Source: JAJPHT01 sp035526585 (GTDB taxonomy: Archaea > Thermoplasmatota > SW-10-69-26 > JACQPN01 > JAJPHT01). From it: a stretch of 19,371 nucleotides of DNA. The notes beneath the pieces were generated by a model, which did no database searches, was not told the origin of the DNA, and worked only from the letters and a program-made list of their open reading frames with translations. Where the stretch lies: NCBI GenBank assembly GCA_035526585.1, contig DATLCC010000089.1, forward strand, positions 1 to 19,371, read 5' to 3'. Shown here piece by piece: positions 1-6,547 of the stretch. Positions within the stretch are counted from its first letter, which is position 1; the number at the start of each line of letters is the position of its first letter. A program made the position numbers and the translations under genes.

Positions 1-1068
1 ATCCAGCGAGACGGCCAGATGAAGACGCTCGAATCCGCGGGGGCGACCGTGCTTGCGAACGCCTGCGGTCCGTGCATCGGCCAGTGGAACCGCCCCGAGC
101 TCAAGCCGGGGGAGGCGAACGTCATCGTCACGTCGTTCAACCGCAATTTCCCGAAGCGGAACGACGGCAACGCAGGGACTTTGGCGTTCATCGGCTCGCC
201 CGAGATCGTGATGGCGTACGGCCTCGCGGGGCGGCTCGACTTCAACCCGATGACCGACGAGCTCGTCGGCGCGGACGGTAAGCGCTTCAAGCTCTCGCCC
301 CCGAAGCCCGCGCCCGAAGTTCCGGAGAAGGGCTTCGTGCGCGACGACGTGGGCTATCAGGCCCCCGCGCCCGCCGCGCAGGCGAAGAAGCTCGCGGTCG
401 ACATCTCCGGCTCGTCGAAGCGCCTGCAAGTGCTCTCCCCGTTCCAACCCTGGAACGGGAAGGACATCGACCACGCCGCGCTTCTCCTCAAGGCGAAGGG
501 CAAGTGCACGACGGACCACATCAGCCCGGCCGGCCCCTGGCTGAAGTACCGCGGCCACATCAACAACATCAGCGACAACATGTTCCTCGGCGCGATCAAC
601 GCCTTCGGCGGCGAGGCCGGCAAGGGCAAGAACCAGATCACGGGCGAGGTCGGCGCTTTCCCGATGGTGGCGCGCGCGTACAAGGCGCAAGCCCTCCCCT
701 GGGTCGTCGTCGGCGACGAGAATTACGGCGAGGGAAGCTCCCGCGAGCACGCCGCGATGGAGCCGCGATACCTCGGCGGCGTCGCCATCATCGCACGGAG
801 CTTCGCCCGCATCCACGAGACGAACCTCAAGAAGCAGGGGCTCCTCCCGCTCACGTTCGCGGACAAGAAGGACTACGACAAGGTGCAGGAAGGGGACCGC
901 ATCAGCATCCTCGGTCTCAAGGATCTCGCACCCGGCTCGCAGCTCACGGTCGCGCTCCACCACAAGGACGGCACCGAGGAGAAATTCCTCGTAAGCCACA
1001 CGTTCAACAAGGAGCAGGTGGGCTGGTTCAAGCGCGGGTCGGCGCTGAACGTGCTCACGACGCGGTGA
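1..1068 (+). CDS. Aconitate hydratase, mitochondrial (ACO2) type, C-terminal part, cut by the left edge
   Basis: Aconitase interconverts citrate and isocitrate in the TCA cycle using a [4Fe-4S] cluster. The reading frame is open from base 1, so the start lies outside the window and about 355 C-terminal residues are present. Near the beginning lies ANACGPCIGQWNR, which carries two of the three cluster-ligand cysteines. Further on are the family motifs KCTTDHISPAGPWLKYRGH, GEGSSREHAAMEPR (the substrate-binding swivel-domain loop) and FARIHETNLKKQGLLPL. These match the ACO2-like branch rather than bacterial AcnA/AcnB. The TGA at 1066-1068 is followed after 2 nt by another start codon, suggesting an operon with the small gene downstream. 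An isocitrate dehydrogenase gene lies 1.5 kb further on, consistent with a TCA gene neighbourhood. The family call is secure; the N-terminal half and third ligand cannot be judged. Confidence 0.96.
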   Translation: MQRDGQMKTLESAGATVLANACGPCIGQWNRPELKPGEANVIVTSFNRNFPKRNDGNAGTLAFIGSPEIVMAYGLAGRLDFNPMTDELVGADGKRFKLSPPKPAPEVPEKGFVRDDVGYQAPAPAAQAKKLAVDISGSSKRLQVLSPFQPWNGKDIDHAALLLKAKGKCTTDHISPAGPWLKYRGHINNISDNMFLGAINAFGGEAGKGKNQITGEVGAFPMVARAYKAQALPWVVVGDENYGEGSSREHAAMEPRYLGGVAIIARSFARIHETNLKKQGLLPLTFADKKDYDKVQEGDRISILGLKDLAPGSQLTVALHHKDGTEEKFLVSHTFNKEQVGWFKRGSALNVLTTR

Positions 1069-1070
1069 TC

Positions 1071-1304
1071 ATGAGCGAATCGCACTTCGAACGTCGCGGC
1101 ACCGCGCCGCGTCCGCGAAAGGTCCCGTGCGAGTTCTGCGGCACGCCGCTCGTCGACCCGATCGAGGAGCCGTTCAACCTCGCGTTCATCGCGCACCTCA
1201 AGGCGAACGAGCGGTGCATGACGCTCTTCTCGTACGGCATGACGGCGCTCAGGAACGAGATCGGCGTGCGGCTCGGGCAGAAGCCTGTCGCGGACGGCCT
1301 CTGA
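1071..1304 (+). CDS. Small hypothetical protein with a possible zinc-binding site (77 aa)
   Basis: I do not recognise a family. The 77-residue product has a basic N-terminus, a CxxC pair (C20, C23), then H42 and C49, a spacing that could form one zinc site of a small zinc-finger or treble-clef-like fold. The rest looks helical. The ATG at 1071 is chosen because GGTGA, a match to the archaeal Shine-Dalgarno consensus, ends 2 nt upstream and overlaps the aconitase stop, pointing to translational coupling with aconitase. The stop is TGA at 1302-1304, and the next gene converges from the other strand 13 nt later. Function is unknown; the association with aconitase could be incidental. Confidence 0.7.
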   Translation: MSESHFERRGTAPRPRKVPCEFCGTPLVDPIEEPFNLAFIAHLKANERCMTLFSYGMTALRNEIGVRLGQKPVADGL

Positions 1305-1317
1305 TCCTTGCCCCAGT

Positions 1318-1980
1318 CTAGCCCGAGCCCTCAGCTTTCGCCGGAGGCGATGGCTGCGAGTAGATCTCGTCGACGCCGCGTCGCACTTCGGAGAGCTTCC
1401 ACGCGATCATGTCGCGCGCGTTCGCGGCGATCTTCGGAGCGAGCGCGGCGGGCGCGCGCAGCACGTGCGGGTGCTTCTCGAGGTGTGTGATGATCGCCTC
1501 GACGGCCTGCGCGTTGTCGGCGACGATCGCGTCGACGTGACCGCGGTCGGGGAACGCCTTGCGCACGAGATCTTCGTAGCTCGCAGGATCCTTGACGCTC
1601 ACCATGGCGGCGAGGTCGGGGAGGCGGCGCGCGAAGAGGTCGAGCGCCATCGTGCGGATGGCCTGGAAGTCGGGGTCGTCCTCGCGCGCGATGAGGTGCA
1701 TCTTCGATTTCAGGCGCAGGATGTGGTCGAGGTGCTGCGCGGCGAGCGCGCGCGCGTCCTCGCCCTTCGCGACGCGGTGGGCGATCGCGACGAGGTCCTT
1801 CGCGTCCTGCCGCATGCGCGAGCGCATGCCCAGCGTGGTGACGGCGCCCATGATCAGTCCGTCGAGCGTCGTGCCGACGATCAGGCCGTGCTTCGCCTTG
1901 ATGTTCGCGCGCGTGTGGGCCAAGCCGTCCTCGAAGTCCTTGACCGCCCTCTCCACGAGGATGTCGTCGGACGAGGCCAC
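1318..1980 (-). CDS. Hypothetical helical protein (220 aa)
   Basis: No family is recognised. The product appears mostly alpha-helical and soluble, with charged heptad-like stretches. A mildly hydrophobic segment at about residues 33-51 is weak for a membrane helix. The C-terminal tail (QPSPPAKAEGSG) looks disordered. The GTG at 1980 is the chosen start; GGGTGG lies about 7-12 nt upstream on the minus strand and is a reasonable ribosome-binding site. It lies 12 nt downstream of the small minus-strand gene at 1993-2289, so the two are probably co-transcribed. It runs tail-to-tail with the small gene after aconitase. Codon use matches the neighbours. Role unknown. Confidence 0.75.
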   Translation of the reverse strand: MASSDDILVERAVKDFEDGLAHTRANIKAKHGLIVGTTLDGLIMGAVTTLGMRSRMRQDAKDLVAIAHRVAKGEDARALAAQHLDHILRLKSKMHLIAREDDPDFQAIRTMALDLFARRLPDLAAMVSVKDPASYEDLVRKAFPDRGHVDAIVADNAQAVEAIITHLEKHPHVLRAPAALAPKIAANARDMIAWKLSEVRRGVDEIYSQPSPPAKAEGSG

Positions 1981-1992
1981 GGCTGCGCCACC

Positions 1993-2289
1993 CTAGTCCG
2001 CGTATTCAAGGACGAGCTTGTCGTCCTTCACGATGCGCAGCGTCGCCGTCTTCCCTTCGACCGGGTTCATGAGCGGGAGGGGGATGCGGTAGTGGCGGTG
2101 CTCGGGGGCGCGGCAGTTGCACGGCGCGCTCTCCACGATCTTGGTCTTGAGGTTGCTCTTGCCCACGGTGAGATGGAAGTTCGTGCCGGGGGCCGGCAGC
2201 TTGGGGAGCCACGCCTTCTCGACGAAGAGGAAGCCGTCCTCGGCCTCCTCGGCGCCGATCTTGCGCGACATGATGTTGGTCGCCTGCAT
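1993..2289 (-). CDS. Small hypothetical Cys/His-containing protein (98 aa, or 92 aa from the second Met)
   Basis: No family is recognised. The protein looks like a small beta-rich domain, with phrases such as TNFHLTVGKSNLKTKIVE and KTATLRIVKDDKLVLEYAD. Its centre holds CNCRAPEHRHYR, a cluster of two Cys and two His that could bind a metal. Two ATG codons are possible, at 2289 and at 2271 (MSRKIG). Neither has a clear Shine-Dalgarno sequence, so the longer form is given but the start is uncertain. The TAG stop lies 12 nt before the GTG of the downstream minus-strand gene, suggesting a two-gene operon. It is divergent from the isocitrate dehydrogenase gene. Confidence 0.68.
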   Translation of the reverse strand: MQATNIMSRKIGAEEAEDGFLFVEKAWLPKLPAPGTNFHLTVGKSNLKTKIVESAPCNCRAPEHRHYRIPLPLMNPVEGKTATLRIVKDDKLVLEYAD

Positions 2290-2587
2290 AAGGATCGAGA
2301 CTCGGAACGGCGCCGACAAAGGGGCGCGTTCGGACGTGGTGACCCTGGGGGGTCTCCACGTCTCCATGAGCGGGTCCAGGTCTTGAAGGTTACGGCCTAC
2401 GGGCCTTTCGCTCGCGCATCGTAGTCGCGTTCGGGCTGGGGATAGGGGACGGCGCTGGGCCAAGGACGCGGATACCGCGCGTCCCCTCCCCGGCCCCTTC
2501 CCCGATCCCTGTCCCGAAAGCGACGAGAATGTCCGGGGAAGGCGCCATTCGACATCCGGGGACGAAACCCTTAGAAGGGGCACGCGG
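2290..2587. other. Divergent intergenic region between a minus-strand operon and the isocitrate dehydrogenase gene
   Basis: This 298-nt stretch has no convincing gene in either direction. It must hold the promoters of both flanking transcripts, but I see no clear TATA box. A short inverted repeat (GGACGCG at 2464-2470 with CGCGTCC about 7 nt later) and two copies of TCCGGGGA near 2532 and 2554 are visible. A GGGG ribosome-binding site lies at 2577-2580, before the TTG start at 2588. Confidence 0.5.
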
Positions 2588-4027
2588 TTGGGCGCGCCAA
2601 CAGAGGCGATCCCCCTGGCCTTCCAGCACCTCACGCCCCCGAGCGACGGGAGCAAGATCACCATCCGCGCCGACGGCTCGATCCAGGTCCCCGACGACCC
2701 CGTGCTCCCGCACATCGTGGGCGATGGCACCGGGCCGGACATCTGGGCGGCCTCGCAGCCCGTCCTCGACGCGGCCGTGAAGAAGGCGTACGGCGGCAAG
2801 AAGCGCATCGTCTGGTTCCGCGTGTACGCGGGCGAGGAGGCGAACAAGGCGTACGGCGAGTGGCTCCCGAACGACACGCTGGAGGCGTTCCGCCAGTACG
2901 TCGTCGGCATCAAGGGCCCGCTCACGACCCCCGTGGGCAAGGGTATCCGCAGCCTGAACGTCGCGCTGCGCCAGGAGCTGGACCTCTACGCCTGCGTGCG
3001 TCCCGTCTACTACGTGCAGGGTGTGCCTTCGCCGATGAAGGACCCGAGCGAGATGAACATCGTGATCTTCCGCGAGAACACGGAGGACGTGTACGCGGGC
3101 GTCGAGTTCCAGGCGGGGACGCCGGAGGCGAAGAAGCTGCAGGAGTTCCTCGTGAAGGAGCTGGGCGTCAAGGCCTCCAAGTTCCGCGGGCAGAACGTGG
3201 GCCTCGGCATCAAGCCCATGTCCGAGGAAGGCTCGAAGCGCCTCGTGCGCAAGGCCATCCAGTACGCGATCGACAACAAGCTCCCGAGCGTCTCCCTCGT
3301 GCACAAGGGGAACATCATGAAGTTCACCGAGGGCGCGTTCATGTCGTGGGGCTACGAGGTCGCGACGAAGGAGTTCCGCGACCACTGCGTGACCTGGGCC
3401 GAGGTCCAGGAGAAGCACGGTGGCAAGACACCCGCCGGAAAGGTGCTCGTCCAGGACGTCATCGCGGACAACATGTTCCAGCAGCTCCTCACGCGCACGG
3501 AGAACTACTCGGTGCTCGCGACGCCCAACCTGAACGGAGATTACCTCAGCGACGCGGCGGCGGGCGAGGTGGGCGGCCTGGGCATCGCGCCCGGCGGCAA
3601 CGTCGGCCACGGCTACGCCGTCTTCGAGGCGACGCACGGCACCGCGCCCAAGTACGCGGGCCAGGACAAGGTCAACCCCGGCTCCGTCATCCTCTCGGGC
3701 GTCATGATGCTCGACTACCTCGGCTGGAAGGAGGCGGCGCAGCTCGTGCGCGACGCCTTCCAGAAGACGGTCGCGCAGGGGCTCGTCACGTACGACTTCG
3801 CGCGCGAGATGAGCATCGATCCGATCAGGGCGAGCGAGTTTGGCGCGTGCATCGTCGCGAACATCGAGGGGCGCCCGACGCCGATCAAGCCGCGCCACGG
3901 CAAGGTCGTGAAGGCCGTGAAGCAGCAGGCGAAGGCGCACGTGAAGGCCAAGGCCAAGACCGTCCGCGCGGCGGCCAAGGGCAAGAAGGCGCCCGCGAAG
4001 AAGGTCGCCTCGAAGAAGCGCCGCTAG
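2588..4027 (+). CDS. icd: Isocitrate dehydrogenase, NADP type, with a basic H1-like C-terminal tail
   Basis: This enzyme oxidatively decarboxylates isocitrate to 2-oxoglutarate, the TCA step after aconitase. The core (about residues 20-430) follows the E. coli Icd pattern closely. It has GIRSLNVALRQELDLY at 119-134 with the substrate-binding Ser122, Asn124 and Arg128; the Tyr of ENTEDVYAG (169); the Lys of VHKGNIMKFTEG (240); and metal-binding aspartates in VLVQDVIAD and NLNGDYLSD. The NADP signature APKYAGQDKVNPGS (354 onward) and TYDFAR (401-406) indicate NADP rather than NAD. The start is TTG at 2588, supported by AGAAGGGG about 7 nt upstream. The odd part is residues 436-479, a Lys/Ala-rich tail with 18 Lys or Arg in 44 residues, absent from ordinary Icd. 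The enzyme call is very secure; the tail's role is unknown. Confidence 0.97.
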   Translation: MGAPTEAIPLAFQHLTPPSDGSKITIRADGSIQVPDDPVLPHIVGDGTGPDIWAASQPVLDAAVKKAYGGKKRIVWFRVYAGEEANKAYGEWLPNDTLEAFRQYVVGIKGPLTTPVGKGIRSLNVALRQELDLYACVRPVYYVQGVPSPMKDPSEMNIVIFRENTEDVYAGVEFQAGTPEAKKLQEFLVKELGVKASKFRGQNVGLGIKPMSEEGSKRLVRKAIQYAIDNKLPSVSLVHKGNIMKFTEGAFMSWGYEVATKEFRDHCVTWAEVQEKHGGKTPAGKVLVQDVIADNMFQQLLTRTENYSVLATPNLNGDYLSDAAAGEVGGLGIAPGGNVGHGYAVFEATHGTAPKYAGQDKVNPGSVILSGVMMLDYLGWKEAAQLVRDAFQKTVAQGLVTYDFAREMSIDPIRASEFGACIVANIEGRPTPIKPRHGKVVKAVKQQAKAHVKAKAKTVRAAAKGKKAPAKKVASKKRR

Positions 4028-4060
4028 ACATTCTTGTGTCGCGCGCCCGATGCGCCACCC

Positions 4061-5347
4061 ATGCGCTTCGCCGCGATCCTCTCTTTCCTTCTCCTCGCCG
4101 GGTGCGCCAGCACGGCGCCTCCCGCGGGGGAGCGGGCGCCCTTCGATGCGGCCACCTGGTCCGATCCCGCGGTCATCGATCCCGTCCGCAGCGGCGGCGA
4201 GCCCGTGCTCTTCACCACCCCGACGGGCACGCTCCTCATCGCGGCGCACCCCGGCTTCACGCACATCAAGCCGCCTCCGGGCCTCGAGGTCGTGCAGCCG
4301 GCGAACGCGCAGAGCTATCTCTACCGCAGCGACGACGATGGCGCGACGTGGTCCGCGGTCACGGGCCCGATGAACGCGCCGCGCAACCAGGCGCCAGGCG
4401 ACAGCGATCCCGACCTCGCGGCCTCGGACGACGGATCCCTCGTCGTCATGGCGCAGCTCGACGGGATCGGCATCTCCTCGGAGGCCTCGTCGGACGACGG
4501 CGTCACGTGGCCCGGCTCGAACGCGCTCGTCGCGAAGCCCTCCGACGGAAGCGTCGATCGCCCGTGGCTCGCGCAGCTCGGAGGGACCTTCCTCCTTCTC
4601 TACAACGGCGACAACGCGGGCCACTGGCGCATGCTCTCCTCGACCGATGGCGTGTCGTGGGGCGACCACAGCGCGCCGGGCGACGGGAGCTATCCGGGCG
4701 CGATGGTCGTGGACAAGGCGAGGAACGCGGTCTACGTGGGGAACGGCGACAAGGTCTGGTCGAGCACCGATGCAGGGAAGACGTTCGCCGCCGCGCCGAT
4801 GCCCACGACGAGCGCGCTCACGGGCATCACCGCGCAGCGGCCCGCCGTCGACGACGACGGCACCGTGTACTTCGCGTGGTCGGAGCTCCACGGCATCTCG
4901 TACGCGTACTCGCACGACCAGGGAGCGACGTGGCAAGGCCCGGTGCCGCTCGTCGCGAACGGCACGCACATCTGGCCCTGGCCCGTCGCGGGGCAAGCCG
5001 GGCGCCTCGCCGTCGTGTGGCTCGGGACCCAGGATGAAGCGGGCGACGACCCGGCCACCTACGACAGCGAGTGGAACGTCTACGCGGCGTTCCTCGACGC
5101 GGCCGACACGGCGGCGCCCCGCATGAGCGTCGCGCCGATCCCGAACGCCATCGCGATGCACGGCGGCATCTGCCTCGATGGCACGATCTGCGAGGCCGAA
5201 GGGAAGGACCGGCGCCTGGGCGACTTCATCACGGCGAGCATCGGCCGCACGGGGGATCTCCACGTCGCGTATGGCACGACGGAGACGGGCCATTCGGTGA
5301 GCTCGCCCGCGTACGTGCGGCAGACGGGCGGGTTCCGGCTCCGCTGA
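4061..5347 (+). CDS. Secreted Asp-box (BNR repeat, sialidase-fold) lipoprotein
   Basis: The 428-residue product starts with a signal peptide ending in the lipobox LLAGC (Cys15), so it is likely exported and lipid-anchored on the cell surface. Five Asp-boxes of the S-x-D-x-G-x-T-W type are visible: SDDDGATW near 90, SSDDGVTW near 143, STDGVSW near 194, STDAGKTF near 235 and SHDQGATW near 284. This is the hallmark of a six-bladed beta-propeller as in sialidases and other BNR proteins. Catalytic sialidase residues cannot be assigned, so glycoside hydrolysis is not claimed. The ATG at 4061 is preferred over an upstream in-frame TTG at 4034 because it gives a clean signal peptide. It lies 33 nt after the isocitrate dehydrogenase gene, but a functional link is not evident. 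Confidence 0.85.
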   Translation: MRFAAILSFLLLAGCASTAPPAGERAPFDAATWSDPAVIDPVRSGGEPVLFTTPTGTLLIAAHPGFTHIKPPPGLEVVQPANAQSYLYRSDDDGATWSAVTGPMNAPRNQAPGDSDPDLAASDDGSLVVMAQLDGIGISSEASSDDGVTWPGSNALVAKPSDGSVDRPWLAQLGGTFLLLYNGDNAGHWRMLSSTDGVSWGDHSAPGDGSYPGAMVVDKARNAVYVGNGDKVWSSTDAGKTFAAAPMPTTSALTGITAQRPAVDDDGTVYFAWSELHGISYAYSHDQGATWQGPVPLVANGTHIWPWPVAGQAGRLAVVWLGTQDEAGDDPATYDSEWNVYAAFLDAADTAAPRMSVAPIPNAIAMHGGICLDGTICEAEGKDRRLGDFITASIGRTGDLHVAYGTTETGHSVSSPAYVRQTGGFRLR

Positions 5348-5371
5348 CCCCTCGGGTCGACAGACTTCAAG

Positions 5372-5382
5372 CCCTCACATGC
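5372..5382 (+). promoter_or_regulatory. 11-bp shared motif, copy 1, upstream of the HisKA-like gene
   Basis: CCCTCACATGC occurs here and, as an exact reverse complement, at 5744-5754 on the other side of the small HisKA-like gene. A 9-bp version (CCTCACATG) also lies inside the end of the cheB-cheR gene at 8838-8846. It could be a transcription-factor site; chance cannot be excluded. Confidence 0.3.
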
Positions 5383-5395
5383 CAGCCGCGCGAGC

Positions 5396-5427
5396 CATAT
5401 CCTATCCCGGCCTCCTGGGGCGGGATA
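5396..5427 (+). promoter_or_regulatory. Putative TATA box overlapping an inverted repeat before the HisKA-like gene
   Basis: CATATCCTAT (5396-5405) lies about 26-30 nt before the ATG at 5431, the spacing expected for a leaderless archaeal transcript. TATCCCG (5403-5409) and CGGGATA (5421-5427) form a 7-bp inverted repeat around an 11-nt centre. It overlaps the TATA-like sequence and sits 4 nt before the start codon. It could be an operator or an RNA hairpin controlling translation. Confidence 0.4.
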
Positions 5428-5430
5428 CCG

Positions 5431-5700
5431 ATGGATGCCTTGAGCACACGCGAGCGGCCCCCCTCGGCCGATGAACGGACGCACCTGGAACACGCCCATC
5501 ACGAGCTCCGCACGGCGCTCACGAGCCTGCGCACGAACGTCGAGCTCATGCGCATCCGGATGCGGACGCCTGTGCCGGGCGCGACGGTCGGCTTGGTCGC
5601 CTCCCACCTCACCGAGCTGGACCGCGCGGTGGAGCGGTTGGAGGACCTGGCGAAGGAGATGCGCGCCTGGCACGATCGCGGCGCGAACGCGGATGATTGA
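5431..5700 (+). CDS. Stand-alone HisKA (DHp)-like small protein, 89 aa
   Basis: The segment AHHELRTALTSLRTNVELM (from about residue 22) closely resembles the H-box of histidine kinase dimerisation/phosphoacceptor domains (typical form HELRTPLTSI). A second helix follows (LTELDRAVERLEDLAKEMRAW), as expected for the DHp hairpin. The candidate phosphoacceptor is His24. No N, G1, F or G2 box of a HATPase domain follows: the gene ends with TGA at 5698-5700, and the next 127 nt are non-coding. The ATG at 5431 is preceded by a TATA-like box at leaderless spacing. It sits just upstream of an HTH_10 regulator and a CheB-CheR fusion. It could be a phosphotransfer or dimerisation partner, a decoy, or the remnant of a kinase. 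The resemblance is clear by eye but not proof of phosphorylation. Confidence 0.72.
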   Translation: MDALSTRERPPSADERTHLEHAHHELRTALTSLRTNVELMRIRMRTPVPGATVGLVASHLTELDRAVERLEDLAKEMRAWHDRGANADD

Positions 5701-5743
5701 ATCCTGGCGCCGCCCCGTGGCGCGAGCTTGACCCTTCTCCCTT

Positions 5744-5754
5744 GCATGTGAGGG
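5744..5754 (-). promoter_or_regulatory. 11-bp shared motif, copy 2 (inverted), upstream of the HTH_10 gene
   Basis: GCATGTGAGGG on the plus strand is the exact reverse complement of the motif at 5372-5382. It lies about 75 nt before the HTH_10 start codon and about 45 nt upstream of its TATA-like box, a plausible activator or repressor position. Confidence 0.3.
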
Positions 5755-5786
5755 TGACGCTCTCCATCACGCAGAAAGAGCCGCGG

Positions 5787-5805
5787 AAAAGCGAGGATAC
5801 TTCAA
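5787..5805 (+). promoter_or_regulatory. Putative BRE/TATA promoter of the HTH_10-CheBR operon
   Basis: A purine-rich stretch (AAAAGCGAG) followed by GATACTTCAA (5796-5805) resembles an archaeal BRE plus a weak TATA box. Its centre lies about 27 nt before the GTG at 5828, so the transcript would be leaderless. This supports the GTG start. Confidence 0.38.
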
Positions 5806-5827
5806 GACGACGCACCTTGCGGGCACC

Positions 5828-6547
5828 GTGTCACGCGCCCCTTCACGGTCCGTCTCTGGGCGCTTCGTCACCCGCTGCGTCGATCTCGGCTTCAGCCCAC
5901 CCCCCTTCGCGGTCCGGATGACGCTCGTGCGCGCCTCGACCCACTGGACGCTCTTCCTCCAATCGACCCCGCCAGGTCCGATCGCCCGTGCCGCGGTGTG
6001 GCTCGAGCAGTACCGGCCGCTGCGCCTCGAATTCGGGACGGCGCACGTCATGCGCGCCGACTTCGATCCCCTCCCCGCGGACTGGCTCGTCCACTTCCGC
6101 GACGTGCGCGTCGACATGCTGCAGCTCACGCCCGACGGCAAGGCGCTTGTCTCGATCACCGGGACGCGGCCGGAGGTCTCCGCGTTCGCGATGCGCCTCG
6201 AGGCCGCCGGCCATGCCGCGGAAGTGCGCGAGGTCGCGCCCACGATCCCGCAGCCGCCCCTCCTTACCCCCTCCCAGGACGAGGCGATCCGGGTCGCCGT
6301 CGCGTCGGGCTACTACGACATCCCCCGCCGGCTGAACCTGCAGCAGCTCGCCCAGAAGCTCGGCATCACGTCCGCGTCGCTCTCCGAGCGGCTGCGCCGC
6401 GCCGAAGGACGCATCATCCGGCGCTACACGGCCGGCTCCGCCTCCACGCCGTGGGACGAGCGCACGCTCTTCGACATCGCCGCCATGGCGGATCGTCGTG
6501 AGACCGGAGACGCCTTCCCAGAAGCCGGCACTGGGGAGAAGGGATGA
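5828..6547 (+). CDS. HTH_10 (bat-like) transcriptional regulator
   Basis: The C-terminal third (about 145-200: LTPSQDEAIRVAVASGYYD, then RRLNLQQLAQKLGITSASLSERLRRAE) is a classic HTH_10 domain, the DNA-binding domain of haloarchaeal Bat and related euryarchaeal regulators. The N-terminal 140 residues form a ligand- or protein-interaction domain also found in the second HTH_10 protein here (17413-18081). Shared landmarks are a DLxxS/F-P-PF/C region, xRADFDPLPxxW versus xRARFDVLPxxW, and an LTPDGxA/LTPEGSA strand. The GTG at 5828 is chosen from the TATA-like spacing; Met31 is a less likely alternative. The stop codon overlaps the ATG of the CheB-CheR gene (ATGA), so the two are translationally coupled, implying the regulator belongs to that signalling pathway. 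Target genes are unknown. Confidence 0.9.
   Translation: MSRAPSRSVSGRFVTRCVDLGFSPPPFAVRMTLVRASTHWTLFLQSTPPGPIARAAVWLEQYRPLRLEFGTAHVMRADFDPLPADWLVHFRDVRVDMLQLTPDGKALVSITGTRPEVSAFAMRLEAAGHAAEVREVAPTIPQPPLLTPSQDEAIRVAVASGYYDIPRRLNLQQLAQKLGITSASLSERLRRAEGRIIRRYTAGSASTPWDERTLFDIAAMADRRETGDAFPEAGTGEKG

Noticed and set aside
2390..5293. A very long open frame (967 codons) on the minus strand
   Set aside because: It runs antisense to isocitrate dehydrogenase and the Asp-box lipoprotein and reads as Arg/Ala/Asp/Val-rich low-complexity protein, as expected from a GC-rich shadow frame.
5707..5723. GCGCC/GGCGC hairpin after the DHp-like gene considered as a terminator
   Set aside because: The stem is only 5 bp with a 7-nt loop and the following sequence is only mildly pyrimidine-rich, so it cannot be supported over chance in GC-rich DNA.
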